DNA from: Alphaproteobacteria bacterium | GTDB lineage: Bacteria > Pseudomonadota > Alphaproteobacteria > Rhizobiales > Rhizobiaceae | Length of the DNA stretch: 64,000 bases | NCBI GenBank assembly: GCA_016861165.1 | Contig: BOKV01000020.1 | Coordinates: forward strand, 1 to 64,000 | Direction of reading: 5' to 3' | Part shown: one piece after another, positions 16,353 to 24,035 of the stretch | Layout of the letters: each line of letters begins with the position of its first letter | Position numbering within the stretch: the first letter of the stretch is position 1 | Translations under genes and position numbers: made by a program | Notes under the pieces: model-generated | What the model was told of the DNA's origin: nothing | Databases searched by the model: none | The model's input: only the letters and a program-made list of their open reading frames with translations

Positions 16353-17002
16353 CCATCGAAACCGCTATCGCCGCAGCGACCAGCACCGGGCGAGTTCGGT
16401 TCGCCCATCCCGCGCCGAGCGAATGGTGGCACGAGTGTGTCGCAGCCGCCGATGCTGCCGCCGAGAGGCTCGCCGCTGCGGAGCCGGCGCCGGCTCAGAG
16501 CATCATCGAAGCCGCGGAGGCGCTCCGTCGGCTGGTCGATGTTCTTGCGCGCGAAGTTGCGCCGGGCCGCAGCGTGCTCGAACACATCGCCGCGCACGCG
16601 CCGAGCGACGCCTTCGCCGAGGCGCTGATCCGGGTCGGGCGGCTCGCGCTGCCGGACCTGGCCGTTGCCGCCGCCCAGGCCGGTCGGCATGCCGCCAAGC
16701 TGCAACGCCTGGCCGGCCCGCAGCCGAGCCCGACGCGCGCGCTGGTGCAGCATCTCGCCGAGCTGTTCGCCGAGGGTTTCACCGACGCGGACGGCGAGCG
16801 GGCGAAGGCGTCGCATGGCGATGTCGGCGGGAAGAAGAGCCCTTTCCTACGCTGGCTTGCCGCCGTCGTAGAGGCGCACGCGGCGGGCTGGAAGGCCCGC
16901 TATGGGTTCGAGACGCCCATCAAGCTCACGCCGAAGCTGGTCAGGCTCGCCCTGGCGTCGCGCGACGACGGCTACGGCTGGACTGGCGATCATGGCCCCT
17001 AG
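16349..17002 (+). CDS. Hypothetical phage-element protein
   Basis: A 217-residue, strongly helical, Ala-rich protein coupled to the TerS-like gene by a 4-base overlap. Recognisable segments are PSEWWHECVAAADAAAERLA and WLAAVVEAHAAGWKARYGFE. No domain was recognised. From its place between TerS-like and capsid genes, a packaging-redirecting or scaffold role can be imagined but is not shown. Confidence 0.55.
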   Translation: MTIETAIAAATSTGRVRFAHPAPSEWWHECVAAADAAAERLAAAEPAPAQSIIEAAEALRRLVDVLAREVAPGRSVLEHIAAHAPSDAFAEALIRVGRLALPDLAVAAAQAGRHAAKLQRLAGPQPSPTRALVQHLAELFAEGFTDADGERAKASHGDVGGKKSPFLRWLAAVVEAHAAGWKARYGFETPIKLTPKLVRLALASRDDGYGWTGDHGP

Positions 17003-17196
17003 TGCGGGAGGAGGGGCCGTGCGGAGCGGCGTGCGGTCACGGCGTCACGCTGCCATCATGTCCCAGACGCCGCGCCGACGCTGCGCGATGCCGCGAGAGC
17101 GCGAGCGTCAACCGCCGTTACGCGCTGCGCGAGGCCGCGCGAGGCGGAGCCGAGACCACGATGGTCGTGGTCCACGTCTCCTTCGCGAGGCCAGAA

Positions 17197-18375
17197 ATGG
17201 AACAGACCTCCCCGCTCACCGAAACGATCGCCGAGCTCAACGCGGCGTTCGGCAGCTTCAGGAGCCACTACGACGAGCGACTCAACGCGGAGTCTGCGCG
17301 CTCGGATGAGCTGGAGAAGCGGCTCAACCGGCTCGGGCTCGGCGGCGCCGGCGTGGCGCACGAGGCGCGCGACGCGAAGGCCGTCCACAAGGCGCTGGCC
17401 ACCTTCGTCCGCCGCGGCGATGAGACCGCGCTCGCCGAGCTCGGCGGCGCCGAAGCCAAGGCGATGGCCGTCGGCCTCGATCCCGATGGCGGCTACTTCG
17501 TCGCCCCGGCCCTGTCCATGCGGATCAATCAGCGCGTCTGGGATGTGTCGCCGCTCGGCCGGCTCGCGCGTCGCGAGGTCATCTCGACCGGCGACGCGTT
17601 CGAGGAGCCGATCGACGACGACGAATCGGGCGCGACCTGGGTCGGCGAGAGCGAGGCGCGACCGGCGACCGCCACGCCGCAGCTCCGCAGGCTGCGCGTG
17701 CCTGTCACCGAGATCTACGCCAATCAGAAGGTGACGCAGCGGCTGCTCGACGATGCGTCGTTCGACGTCGGCGCGTGGATCGAAGCCAAGATCGCCGACA
17801 AGTTCGCGCGCGCCGAGGGTGCGGCGTTCATCGCCGGCGATGGCGTGAAGCAGCCGCGCGGGCTGTTGACCTACCCGACCAGCACGACCGCAGACGGCGC
17901 GCGCGACTGGTTCGAGCTCCAGTACATTCCGACCGGCCACGCGTCGGACTTCACCACGCCGACAACCTCGGCGAGCCCGGCCGACGTCCTGATCGGCATC
18001 GCCTTCGCGCTGCGCGCGCCCTACCGCGCCAACGCGCGATGGCTGATGAACCGCGCGACCGCCGGAACGGTGCGGAAGTTCAAGGACGCAGACGGGCGCT
18101 TCATCTGGCAGGACGCCTCTGCCGGCATGCCGCCGATGCTCCTCGGCTTTGTCGTCGAGCTCGACGAAGAGATGCCCGCCGTCGCCGCCGGCACGTTCCC
18201 CGTCGCGTTCGGCGACTTCCGTCAGGCGTATCTGATCGTCGAGAAGCCGGGCATCCGCATGCTGCGCGATCCCTATTCCGACAAGCCGAACGTGCTGTTC
18301 TACGCGTACCGGCGCATCGGCGGCGGGCTGCAGAACGGCGAGGCGGTGAAGCTGCTGAAGGTGGCGACGTCGTAG
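17197..18375 (+). CDS. HK97-type phage major capsid protein
   Basis: A 392-residue HK97 gp5-fold protein. Residues 1-50 are a charged helical delta/scaffold-like domain (SPLTETIAELNAAFGSFR). The mature fold follows with GLDPDGGYFVAPALS, ATWVGESEARPATATPQ, the A-domain entry EGAAFIAGDGVKQPRGLL, ANARWLMNRATAGTVRKFKD and the P-domain end FPVAFGDFRQAYLIV. An ATG at 17161 would add 12 residues; 17197 is chosen for its GAGG upstream. No prohead protease, portal or head-completion gene is nearby, which is unusual for this capsid type. Confidence 0.92.
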   Translation: MEQTSPLTETIAELNAAFGSFRSHYDERLNAESARSDELEKRLNRLGLGGAGVAHEARDAKAVHKALATFVRRGDETALAELGGAEAKAMAVGLDPDGGYFVAPALSMRINQRVWDVSPLGRLARREVISTGDAFEEPIDDDESGATWVGESEARPATATPQLRRLRVPVTEIYANQKVTQRLLDDASFDVGAWIEAKIADKFARAEGAAFIAGDGVKQPRGLLTYPTSTTADGARDWFELQYIPTGHASDFTTPTTSASPADVLIGIAFALRAPYRANARWLMNRATAGTVRKFKDADGRFIWQDASAGMPPMLLGFVVELDEEMPAVAAGTFPVAFGDFRQAYLIVEKPGIRMLRDPYSDKPNVLFYAYRRIGGGLQNGEAVKLLKVATS

Positions 18376-18466
18376 AGATGGCGAGCGACTCCGCAGGCTC
18401 GCCGAAGCGGGGGGCGCGCGGCTCTCGCGCAGCGCGCGCCCCTCGCGCCCCTCTCAAAGGGCGGAC

Positions 18467-18889
18467 GTGACGCCCGCCGCCGCGCTGGCCGAACTGATCG
18501 TGCAACTCCGCGAGGCCGAGAGGCTGGCGTTGGCGCGATGGGAACGCGCGGTGATTGTCGGCGCCGATCCGCGCGAGGTGGCCGCGCTCGATCGCGCACA
18601 CGTCGCGGCGATGCGGGCGCGGGCTCTGGCAGAGGCGCACGCCGAGCTCGGCGGGCTGCGCGAGGTCGGGCTGGGCGATGCCCGCGAGCGCGCCGAGGCA
18701 TCCGGCCGGCGCTGGTCGCCGCAGTGTGAGGCCACGGAAGAACGCTGCGCCGTGGCGACCAAAGCGCGCGCGCCGACGCCAGCATTCCGAGTGGTGTCCG
18801 GAGCGCGGCCACCGTTGCGGCCCTCCCCGCCACGCCGATACCCCCTGGCACTCTTGAACATAGATACGGGAAACCCGTATAGCTCTGGC
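18467..18889 (+). other. Open frame between capsid and toxin genes
   Basis: A GTG at 18467 opens a frame beginning TPAAALAELIVQLREAERLA, with a plausible helical stretch to about residue 75, then a basic Pro/Arg-rich part. There is no stop before the toxin start at 18890, so it reads in frame into the toxin. It may be a small phage-type gene that lost its stop, or chance coding in GC-rich DNA. A 30-codon ORF (18378-18470) ends in the GTG overlap. Confidence 0.3.
18854..18883 (+). promoter_or_regulatory. Promoter with internal operator for the toxin-antitoxin genes
   Basis: TTGAAC (18854-18859) and TATAGC (18878-18883) are spaced 18 bases apart. Between and overlapping them is a perfect inverted repeat, ATACGGG-AAA-CCCGTAT (18864-18880). 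An operator lodged between -35 and -10 fits the classic autorepression of toxin-antitoxin operons. The toxin ATG starts 7 bases after the -10 box, so the mRNA would be leaderless or nearly so. Confidence 0.6.
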
Positions 18890-19237
18890 ATGCTCCATGC
18901 CGTCGCAGAAACGCCGACGTTCCAGCGAGACGCGGCGGCGGCAGGCATGTCGGAGGCGGAGAAGGCGGAGTTGATCAGCTTCCTCGCCGCGCATCCCCAG
19001 GCCGGAGACCTGATCCCCGGCACCGGCGGGGCGCGGAAGCTGCGCTGGCGCCGGCCCGGCACGGGCAAGAGCGGCGGCTACCGGGTGGTCACCTACCACG
19101 CTGGCCGCGACCTGCCGGTGTTCCTGCTCACCCTCTACGCCAAGGGCGAGCGGGCGAACCTCTCGGCGGCGGAGCGGAACGCGCTGCGGTCGATCCTTGC
19201 CGGGATCGCCGCGAGCTATCGGGGGCCGAGGCGATGA
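18890..19237 (+). CDS. RelE/HigB-type toxin
   Basis: A 115-residue protein of the RelE/HigB2 addiction toxin family (mRNA interferase fold). It shows the typical opening MLHAVAETPTFQRDA, then AHPQAGDLIPGTGGARKLRW, SGGYRVVTYH and FLLTLYAKGERANLS. In this subfamily the toxin gene comes first. The antitoxin gene starts before the toxin stop (ATGA overlap). The ATG at 18890 matches the family N-terminus exactly, even though no ribosome site is visible. Confidence 0.8.
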   Translation: MLHAVAETPTFQRDAAAAGMSEAEKAELISFLAAHPQAGDLIPGTGGARKLRWRRPGTGKSGGYRVVTYHAGRDLPVFLLTLYAKGERANLSAAERNALRSILAGIAASYRGPRR

Positions 19238-19524
19238 GCCGATTGGGCAAGCGGTTGATCCGGGCGGCCGAGGAGGCCGCGGCGATGGCGCGGGGCGAGG
19301 CCGTGCCGGGTGCGGTACTGCACATGCCACCGGACGTGCGCGCGATCCGCGCCCGGCTCGGACTGTCGCAGCCGGCCTTCGCGGCGCGGTTCGGGCTGCC
19401 GGTGGGCACGGTGCGGGACTGGGAACAAGGCCGTGCGGTGCCCGACCAGGCGGCGCGGGTGCTGCTGCGGGTGATCGAGAGGGAGCCCGAGGCCGTCGCG
19501 CGGGCGCTACGGGCGGCAGCTTAG
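19234..19524 (+). CDS. HigA-type antitoxin with XRE helix-turn-helix
   Basis: A 96-residue protein. Residues 33-90 form an XRE helix-turn-helix (IRARLGLSQPAFAARFGLP, TVRDWEQGRAVP). It is paired with the RelE/HigB-like toxin, 4-base overlapping. It would neutralise the toxin and repress the operon by binding the inverted repeat at 18864-18880. The pair probably stabilises the integrated element. Confidence 0.82.
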   Translation: MSRLGKRLIRAAEEAAAMARGEAVPGAVLHMPPDVRAIRARLGLSQPAFAARFGLPVGTVRDWEQGRAVPDQAARVLLRVIEREPEAVARALRAAA

Positions 19525-19651
19525 GCGGAGATGCCTCGCCGGACAGCTTGCCCTTGATTTGCCGCAGAGGCAGTGAAGCTGCTCGACCGGGCCGAGGACG
19601 TGCTTGGCCCGGCTGCCTCTGAACGCGCCACAATCTGACGTGTCACTCGGG

Positions 19652-19669
19652 GGGCGCCTTCGGGCGCCC
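19652..19669 (+). terminator. Stem-loop after the toxin-antitoxin operon
   Basis: GGGCGCC-TTCG-GGCGCCC is a perfect 7-bp stem with a stable TTCG tetraloop, followed by a weak T-rich stretch (TTGCGTTT). It lies 128 bases after the antitoxin stop and is the last structure before the right arm sites. Confidence 0.5.
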
Positions 19670-19718
19670 GCCTTGCGTTTGAGGGCCGGGCTCTCGTCAT
19701 CCCCGCCATCCGCGATTC

Positions 19719-19778
19719 TCCCCATGGGGAGTATGGGCAGCGGACGCCTGCGGATACTACCCACCATACTACCCAAAC
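19719..19778. promoter_or_regulatory. Right arm-type integrase sites
   Basis: GCGGATACTACCC and a second ATACTACCC at 19750-19778 repeat the left-end motif. At 19719-19740 an inverted relative is present; on the minus strand it reads ATACTCCCCATGGGG, close to the left copy ATACTACCCATGGG. Both ends of the element thus carry the same short motifs inside the att cores. Confidence 0.55.
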
Positions 19779-19820
19779 GGGGTTTCGTTCCGCTTTCGAT
19801 CTTCTAACCTATTGATTTAT

Positions 19821-19868
19821 TTGGCGTCCCGTACGGGATTCGAACCCGTGTTGCGGCCTTGAAAGGGC
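19821..19868 (-). repeat. attR: att core within intact tRNA-Glu
   Basis: These 48 bases are identical to 10219-10266. They form the 3' part of the tRNA gene from the anticodon stem to CCA. The integrated element lies immediately downstream of the tRNA 3' end. Confidence 0.93.
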
Positions 19869-19897
19869 CGAGTCCTAGGCCTCTAGACGAACGGGAC
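19822..19897 (-). tRNA. tRNA-Glu (anticodon TTC)
   Basis: A 76-base cloverleaf: acceptor GTCCCGT/ACGGGAC, anticodon stem CGGCC/GGCCG around loop CTTTCAA (anticodon TTC), T-arm ACGGG-TTCGAAT-CCCGT, and encoded CCA. The gene is intact despite the element inserted at its 3' end, because the insertion duplicated the 3' half. Confidence 0.96.
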
Positions 19898-19942
19898 CCC
19901 GCGCGGGGGTTAGCCCGGAGCGCCGGGCGACGCAAGCAAGCT

Positions 19943-21706
19943 TCACGCCGCCGCGGCGTCCAGCACCTGCAGCGACGCCGCCTCGCCGCCGCGGAAATGG
20001 TCCTCGCGCAGCACGCCTGCAAGCACGATCGGCCGGCCGAGCGCGGCCGCCAGCCCCTCGCCCAGCTTCGCGCCGGCGGCGCGGAAGGCGATCGCGGTGA
20101 GGCGCGCCCCACCCTCGCCCTCGAGCGCGAGCCTGAGATGCGCGCTGCGCGCCCCGACCGCGCCGAGATAGCCCAGCCGGCCGCGCAGCGCGAACACCGG
20201 CTCGGGATTGCCCGCACCGAAGGGGCCGAGTCGGCCGACCGCGCGCGCGAGCTCGGCCGTCGCGCCCTCCACGGTCACGTTGCCGTCCAGCACCAGCGCC
20301 TCCGGCTCGTCGACGACGCCGGCGCAGGCGACGCACAGTGCCTCGTGCAGAGCGCCGATCCTGTCCGCCGCCAGCGTCACCCCGGCGGCCATGGCGTGCC
20401 CGCCCGCCTTGGCCGCAATCCCGGCCGCGACCGCCGCGCGCACCGCATCGCCCAGATCGACGCCCGGAATGGAGCGCCCCGAGCCGGTCGCGATGCCACC
20501 CGCGACACCGAACACGAAGGCAGGCCGGCCGAACCGCTCCTTCACGCGCCCGGCGACGATGCCGACCACGCCCGGATGCCAGCCCTCGCCGGCGACGAGA
20601 ATCACGGGGCGGCCGTCGCGCGCCTGGCGCTCGGCCGCGGCGAGCGCCGCCTCGAGCACGCCCGCCTCGATCCGCTGGCGCTCGCGGTTGAGCGCATCGA
20701 GACGCTGCGCCAGGGCGTCGGCCTCGGCCGCGTCGTCGGTCAGCAGCAGGCGCACGCCGAGATCGGCGTCGCCGATGCGACCCGCCGCGTTCAGCCGCGG
20801 CGCGAGCGCGAAGCCGAGCGTCTCGGCGTCGGGGGCGCGTGCAATGCCGGCGACGCGCAGCAGCGCGGCGACACCCGCGCGCGGGCGTCCACCCATCAGC
20901 GCCAGACCCTGCGCGACGAAGGCGCGGTTGAGGCCGACCAGCGGCACCACGTCGGCGACGGTGGCCAGCGCGACGAGATCGACCAGCGACAGCAGCGCGG
21001 CGGCGTCGAGCGCATGCGGCCAGCCGGCCTCGCGCAGCGCACGGTTGACCGCAACGGCGGCGAGGAAGGCGAGGCCCGCGGCGCACAGATGCGCAAGCGC
21101 GCCCGCAGGATCGAGCGCGGGATTGACATGCGCGCGCGCAGCCGGCGGCGCGCGATCGATGCGATGGTGGTCGAGCACCAGGACGTCGGCGCGGTCGGCG
21201 ACCGCGGCGATCGGCTCCGGCGCGGCCGAGCCGCAATCGACGCACAGGATCACGCGCGCTCCGGCATCGGCGAGCGCCGCGAACGCCGCCTCGTTCGGCC
21301 CGTATCCGTCGCGCAGCCGGTCCGGCACCGCGTGCACCGCGCGTCCGCCGACGGCGGCGAGGAAGCGGCGCATCAGCGCCGTCGCCGCGGTGCCATCGAC
21401 ATCGTAGTCGCCGAACACCGCCACTGTCTCGCCGCGCATCACCGCCTCGGCAAGCCGGCCGGCGAGCGCATCCATGCCGTCCAGCACCGAGGGATCGGGC
21501 AGCCAGTCGCGCAGCCGCGGCGCGAAATGCCGGTCGAGTTCGCAGGCCGCGATGCCGCGCAGCGCGACGAGCCGTGCCAGCGGCTCGGGCAGCCCGTGCG
21601 TCTGGGCCAGCAGCGCCGCGGCACGCGCATCAGCCGTGCGCGCGATCCAGCGCCGCCCGCTGAACGAGAACGCGCCGGGCGCGGGCGCGGTCAGACCGCC
21701 ATCCAC
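19943..21706 (-). CDS. recJ: Single-stranded-DNA exonuclease RecJ
   Basis: A 587-residue RecJ that degrades 5'-ended single strands in recombination and mismatch repair. DHH-family motifs are present: VFGDYDVDGTAATALM, VDCGS, VLDHHRID, then DHHA1 with GEGWHPGVVGIVAGRVKERF, GSGRSIPGVDLGDA and AGGHAMAAG, and a C-terminal OB-like domain. A GTG at 21706 is chosen; it overlaps the end of glpX. The frame remains open upstream through glpX, which is out-of-frame reading. Confidence 0.92.
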   Translation of the reverse strand: MDGGLTAPAPGAFSFSGRRWIARTADARAAALLAQTHGLPEPLARLVALRGIAACELDRHFAPRLRDWLPDPSVLDGMDALAGRLAEAVMRGETVAVFGDYDVDGTAATALMRRFLAAVGGRAVHAVPDRLRDGYGPNEAAFAALADAGARVILCVDCGSAAPEPIAAVADRADVLVLDHHRIDRAPPAARAHVNPALDPAGALAHLCAAGLAFLAAVAVNRALREAGWPHALDAAALLSLVDLVALATVADVVPLVGLNRAFVAQGLALMGGRPRAGVAALLRVAGIARAPDAETLGFALAPRLNAAGRIGDADLGVRLLLTDDAAEADALAQRLDALNRERQRIEAGVLEAALAAAERQARDGRPVILVAGEGWHPGVVGIVAGRVKERFGRPAFVFGVAGGIATGSGRSIPGVDLGDAVRAAVAAGIAAKAGGHAMAAGVTLAADRIGALHEALCVACAGVVDEPEALVLDGNVTVEGATAELARAVGRLGPFGAGNPEPVFALRGRLGYLGAVGARSAHLRLALEGEGGARLTAIAFRAAGAKLGEGLAAALGRPIVLAGVLREDHFRGGEAASLQVLDAAAA

Positions 21707-22716
21707 GACTTGCGGGTGAAGTTGTGGTGCGCCTCGATGTAGCGGACCGTGCCGGATTTCGAGCGCATCACCAGCGAGTGCGTGGTCGCACCGGCGCCGA
21801 ACCGGCGCACGCCGCGCAGCATCGCGCCGTTGGTCACGCCGGTGGCGGCGAACATCACTTCGCCCTTCGCCATCTCCTCGGTCGAGTACTTCCGGTTGAG
21901 GTCCGTGATGCCCCACTTCGCCGCGCGCTTGCGCTCCTCGTCGTTGCGGAACAGCAGACGGCCCTGGATCTGCCCGCCGATGCAGCGCAGCGCCGCGGCA
22001 GCCAGCACGCCCTCGGGCGCGCCGCCCGAGCCCATGTACATGTCGATCCCGCTCTCGGCCTGGCTGGTCGCGATCACGCCCGAGACATCGCCGTCGCTGA
22101 TCAGCGTGATGCGCGCGCCGGCCGCGCGGACCGCCTTGATGAGCTCGGCATGGCGCGGCCGGTCGAGGATACAGACGACCAGGTCCGACACCTCCATCTT
22201 CTTCGCGCGCGCCACCGCCTTCAGGTTCGCTTCCGGCGTCTCGTCGAGATCGACCAGGTCGTCCGGCAGCCCGCCGCCGACGGCGATCTTGTCCATGTAC
22301 ACGTCGGGCGCGTTGAGGAAGTTGCCGGCCTCGGCCAGAGCAACGACCGCCAGCGCGTTGTTGCCGCCCTTGGCGGTGATCGTGGTGCCCTCGAGCGGAT
22401 CGAGCGCGATGTCGGCCTTCATCCCGCCCGAGCCGACCTTCTCGCCGATATAGAGCATCGGCGCCTCGTCGCGCTCGCCCTCGCCGATCACCACCGTGCC
22501 GTCGATCGCCACCGTGTCGAAGGCGCGGCGCATCGCGTCGACCGCCGCCTGGTCGGCCGCCTTCTCGTCGCCGCGCCCCATCAGCCGCGAGGCCGCCAGC
22601 GCCGCCGCCTCGGTCACGCGCACGAGCTCGAGGGCGAGGTTGCGGTCGATGTGCCGCGCATCCGGCGCCTCGCCGCCGGCCGCGAATACCCGAGGGGCCT
22701 CTGCCTTCTTTGCCAT
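21691..22716 (-). CDS. glpX: Fructose-1,6-bisphosphatase class II
   Basis: A 341-residue GlpX-type phosphatase that dephosphorylates fructose-1,6-bisphosphate in gluconeogenesis. Typical motifs are VTEAAALAASRLMGRGDEK, the metal site GEGERDEAPMLYIGE, DPLEGTTITAKGG, YMGSGGAPEGVLAAAAL and ATGVTNGAMLRGV. The ATG at 22716 follows GGAGGAG. The end overlaps recJ by 16 bases. It is downstream of hom in a cluster common in this bacterial group. Confidence 0.94.
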   Translation of the reverse strand: MAKKAEAPRVFAAGGEAPDARHIDRNLALELVRVTEAAALAASRLMGRGDEKAADQAAVDAMRRAFDTVAIDGTVVIGEGERDEAPMLYIGEKVGSGGMKADIALDPLEGTTITAKGGNNALAVVALAEAGNFLNAPDVYMDKIAVGGGLPDDLVDLDETPEANLKAVARAKKMEVSDLVVCILDRPRHAELIKAVRAAGARITLISDGDVSGVIATSQAESGIDMYMGSGGAPEGVLAAAALRCIGGQIQGRLLFRNDEERKRAAKWGITDLNRKYSTEEMAKGEVMFAATGVTNGAMLRGVRRFGAGATTHSLVMRSKSGTVRYIEAHHNFTRKSWMAV

Positions 22717-22739
22717 GTCTCCTCCACACCCTCGCGGGG

Positions 22740-24035
22740 CTACAGCGTTTCGATCCGGATCATGGTCGGCGGTTCGACCACCGAACCGAGTGAGGCGATC
22801 CGCGCCAGGGCGGCCGCCAGCGCGGCCTCCTCGCACGGATGTGTGGTCAGCACCACCGGCACCGTCTCGTTCGGTGCGCGGCCGCGCTGGATCATGCTCT
22901 CCAGGCTGACCACGTGGTCGCGCAGCACGGCCGAGACATCGGCGATCACCCCCGGCCGGTCGACCACCATCAGCCTGAGATAGGCCGCGCCGACGCGGCG
23001 CGCGATCGGCACCGAGGGCTCGGCCGAAAGATGGTGCGCGGCCATGCCGAACGGTGGCGTGTGGCGGCCGCGCGCGATGTCGATCAGGTCCGCCACCACG
23101 GCCGAGGCGGTGGGGCCGGCACCCGCACCGCGACCCTCGAGCATCACGCGCCCGACATGGTCGCCCTCGACCATCACCGCGTTGAACACACCGTCCACAT
23201 GCGCGAGCGGCGAGGTTGCCGGCACCATCACCGGATGCACGCGTGCCGAGATGCCGCCGTTGTGCCGTTCGGCGATGCCGACCAGGCGGATGACGAAGTC
23301 GAGCTCGCGCGCGAAGGCGATGTCGAGCGCGGAGACGTGACGGATCCCCTCGACATGCACCGAGCCGAAATCGACCGGCCGGCCGAAGGCGAGGGCCACC
23401 AGGATCGCGAGCTTGTGCGCGGCGTCGATCCCGTCGATGTCGAAGGCCGGGTCGGCCTCGGCGTAGCCGTGCGCCTGCGCCTCGGCGAGCACGTCGGGGA
23501 AGGCGCGGCCGGTGTCGCGCATCGTCGTCAGGATGTAGTTACAGGTGCCGTTGAGGATGCCGGCGACGCGCATGATGCGGTTCGCCGCCAGCCCCTCGCG
23601 CAGCGCCTTGATCGCAGGGATGCCTCCGGCGACCGCCGCCTCGAAGGCGAGCGGGGTGTCGGCGTCCTCGGCGGCTGCGGCGAGCTCGGCGCCGTGCAGC
23701 GCCAGCATCGCCTTGTTGGCGGTGACGACCGGCTTGTGCGCCGCGAGCGCCGCCTCGACGGTCGCGCGGGCGATCCCGTCCGCCCCGCCGATCACCTCCA
23801 CCACCACGTCCACGCCCGGATCGCGCACCAATGCCACTGCGTTATCGTGCCAGGCGAGGCCCTCGAGCGCCACGCCGCGATCGCGCGTCCGGTCGCGCGC
23901 GGCAACGGCGACCGGAACGATCGCCCGTCCCGCGCGCGCGGCGATCAGTTCGGCGTTCTCGCGCAGGAGCCGCAGCGTCCCGGCGCCGACCGTTCCCAGC
24001 CCGGCGAGCCCCACCCGCAATGGTGTCGTGGTCAT
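22740..24035 (-). CDS. hom: Homoserine dehydrogenase
   Basis: A 431-residue NAD(P)-dependent enzyme that reduces aspartate semialdehyde to homoserine for Thr/Met synthesis. The Rossmann motif GLAGLGTVGAGTL is at the N-terminus. The catalytic region has VVTANKAMLA, AAVAGGIPAIKALREGL, GILNGTCNYILTTM and YAEADPAFDIDGIDAAHK. A C-terminal ACT domain (YLRLMVVDRPGVIADVSAVL) suggests feedback control by threonine. The start overlaps the aminotransferase stop by 4 bases. Confidence 0.95.
   Translation of the reverse strand: MTTTPLRVGLAGLGTVGAGTLRLLRENAELIAARAGRAIVPVAVAARDRTRDRGVALEGLAWHDNAVALVRDPGVDVVVEVIGGADGIARATVEAALAAHKPVVTANKAMLALHGAELAAAAEDADTPLAFEAAVAGGIPAIKALREGLAANRIMRVAGILNGTCNYILTTMRDTGRAFPDVLAEAQAHGYAEADPAFDIDGIDAAHKLAILVALAFGRPVDFGSVHVEGIRHVSALDIAFARELDFVIRLVGIAERHNGGISARVHPVMVPATSPLAHVDGVFNAVMVEGDHVGRVMLEGRGAGAGPTASAVVADLIDIARGRHTPPFGMAAHHLSAEPSVPIARRVGAAYLRLMVVDRPGVIADVSAVLRDHVVSLESMIQRGRAPNETVPVVLTTHPCEEAALAAALARIASLGSVVEPPTMIRIETL

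Noticed and set aside
14671..17160. Very long plus frame running into the capsid gene
   Set aside because: It passes through the replication, TerS-like and hypothetical genes out of frame; absence of stops is due to high GC.
21707..22729. Continuation of the recJ frame to 928 residues
   Set aside because: The added part is glpX read out of frame; RecJ homology begins after 21706.
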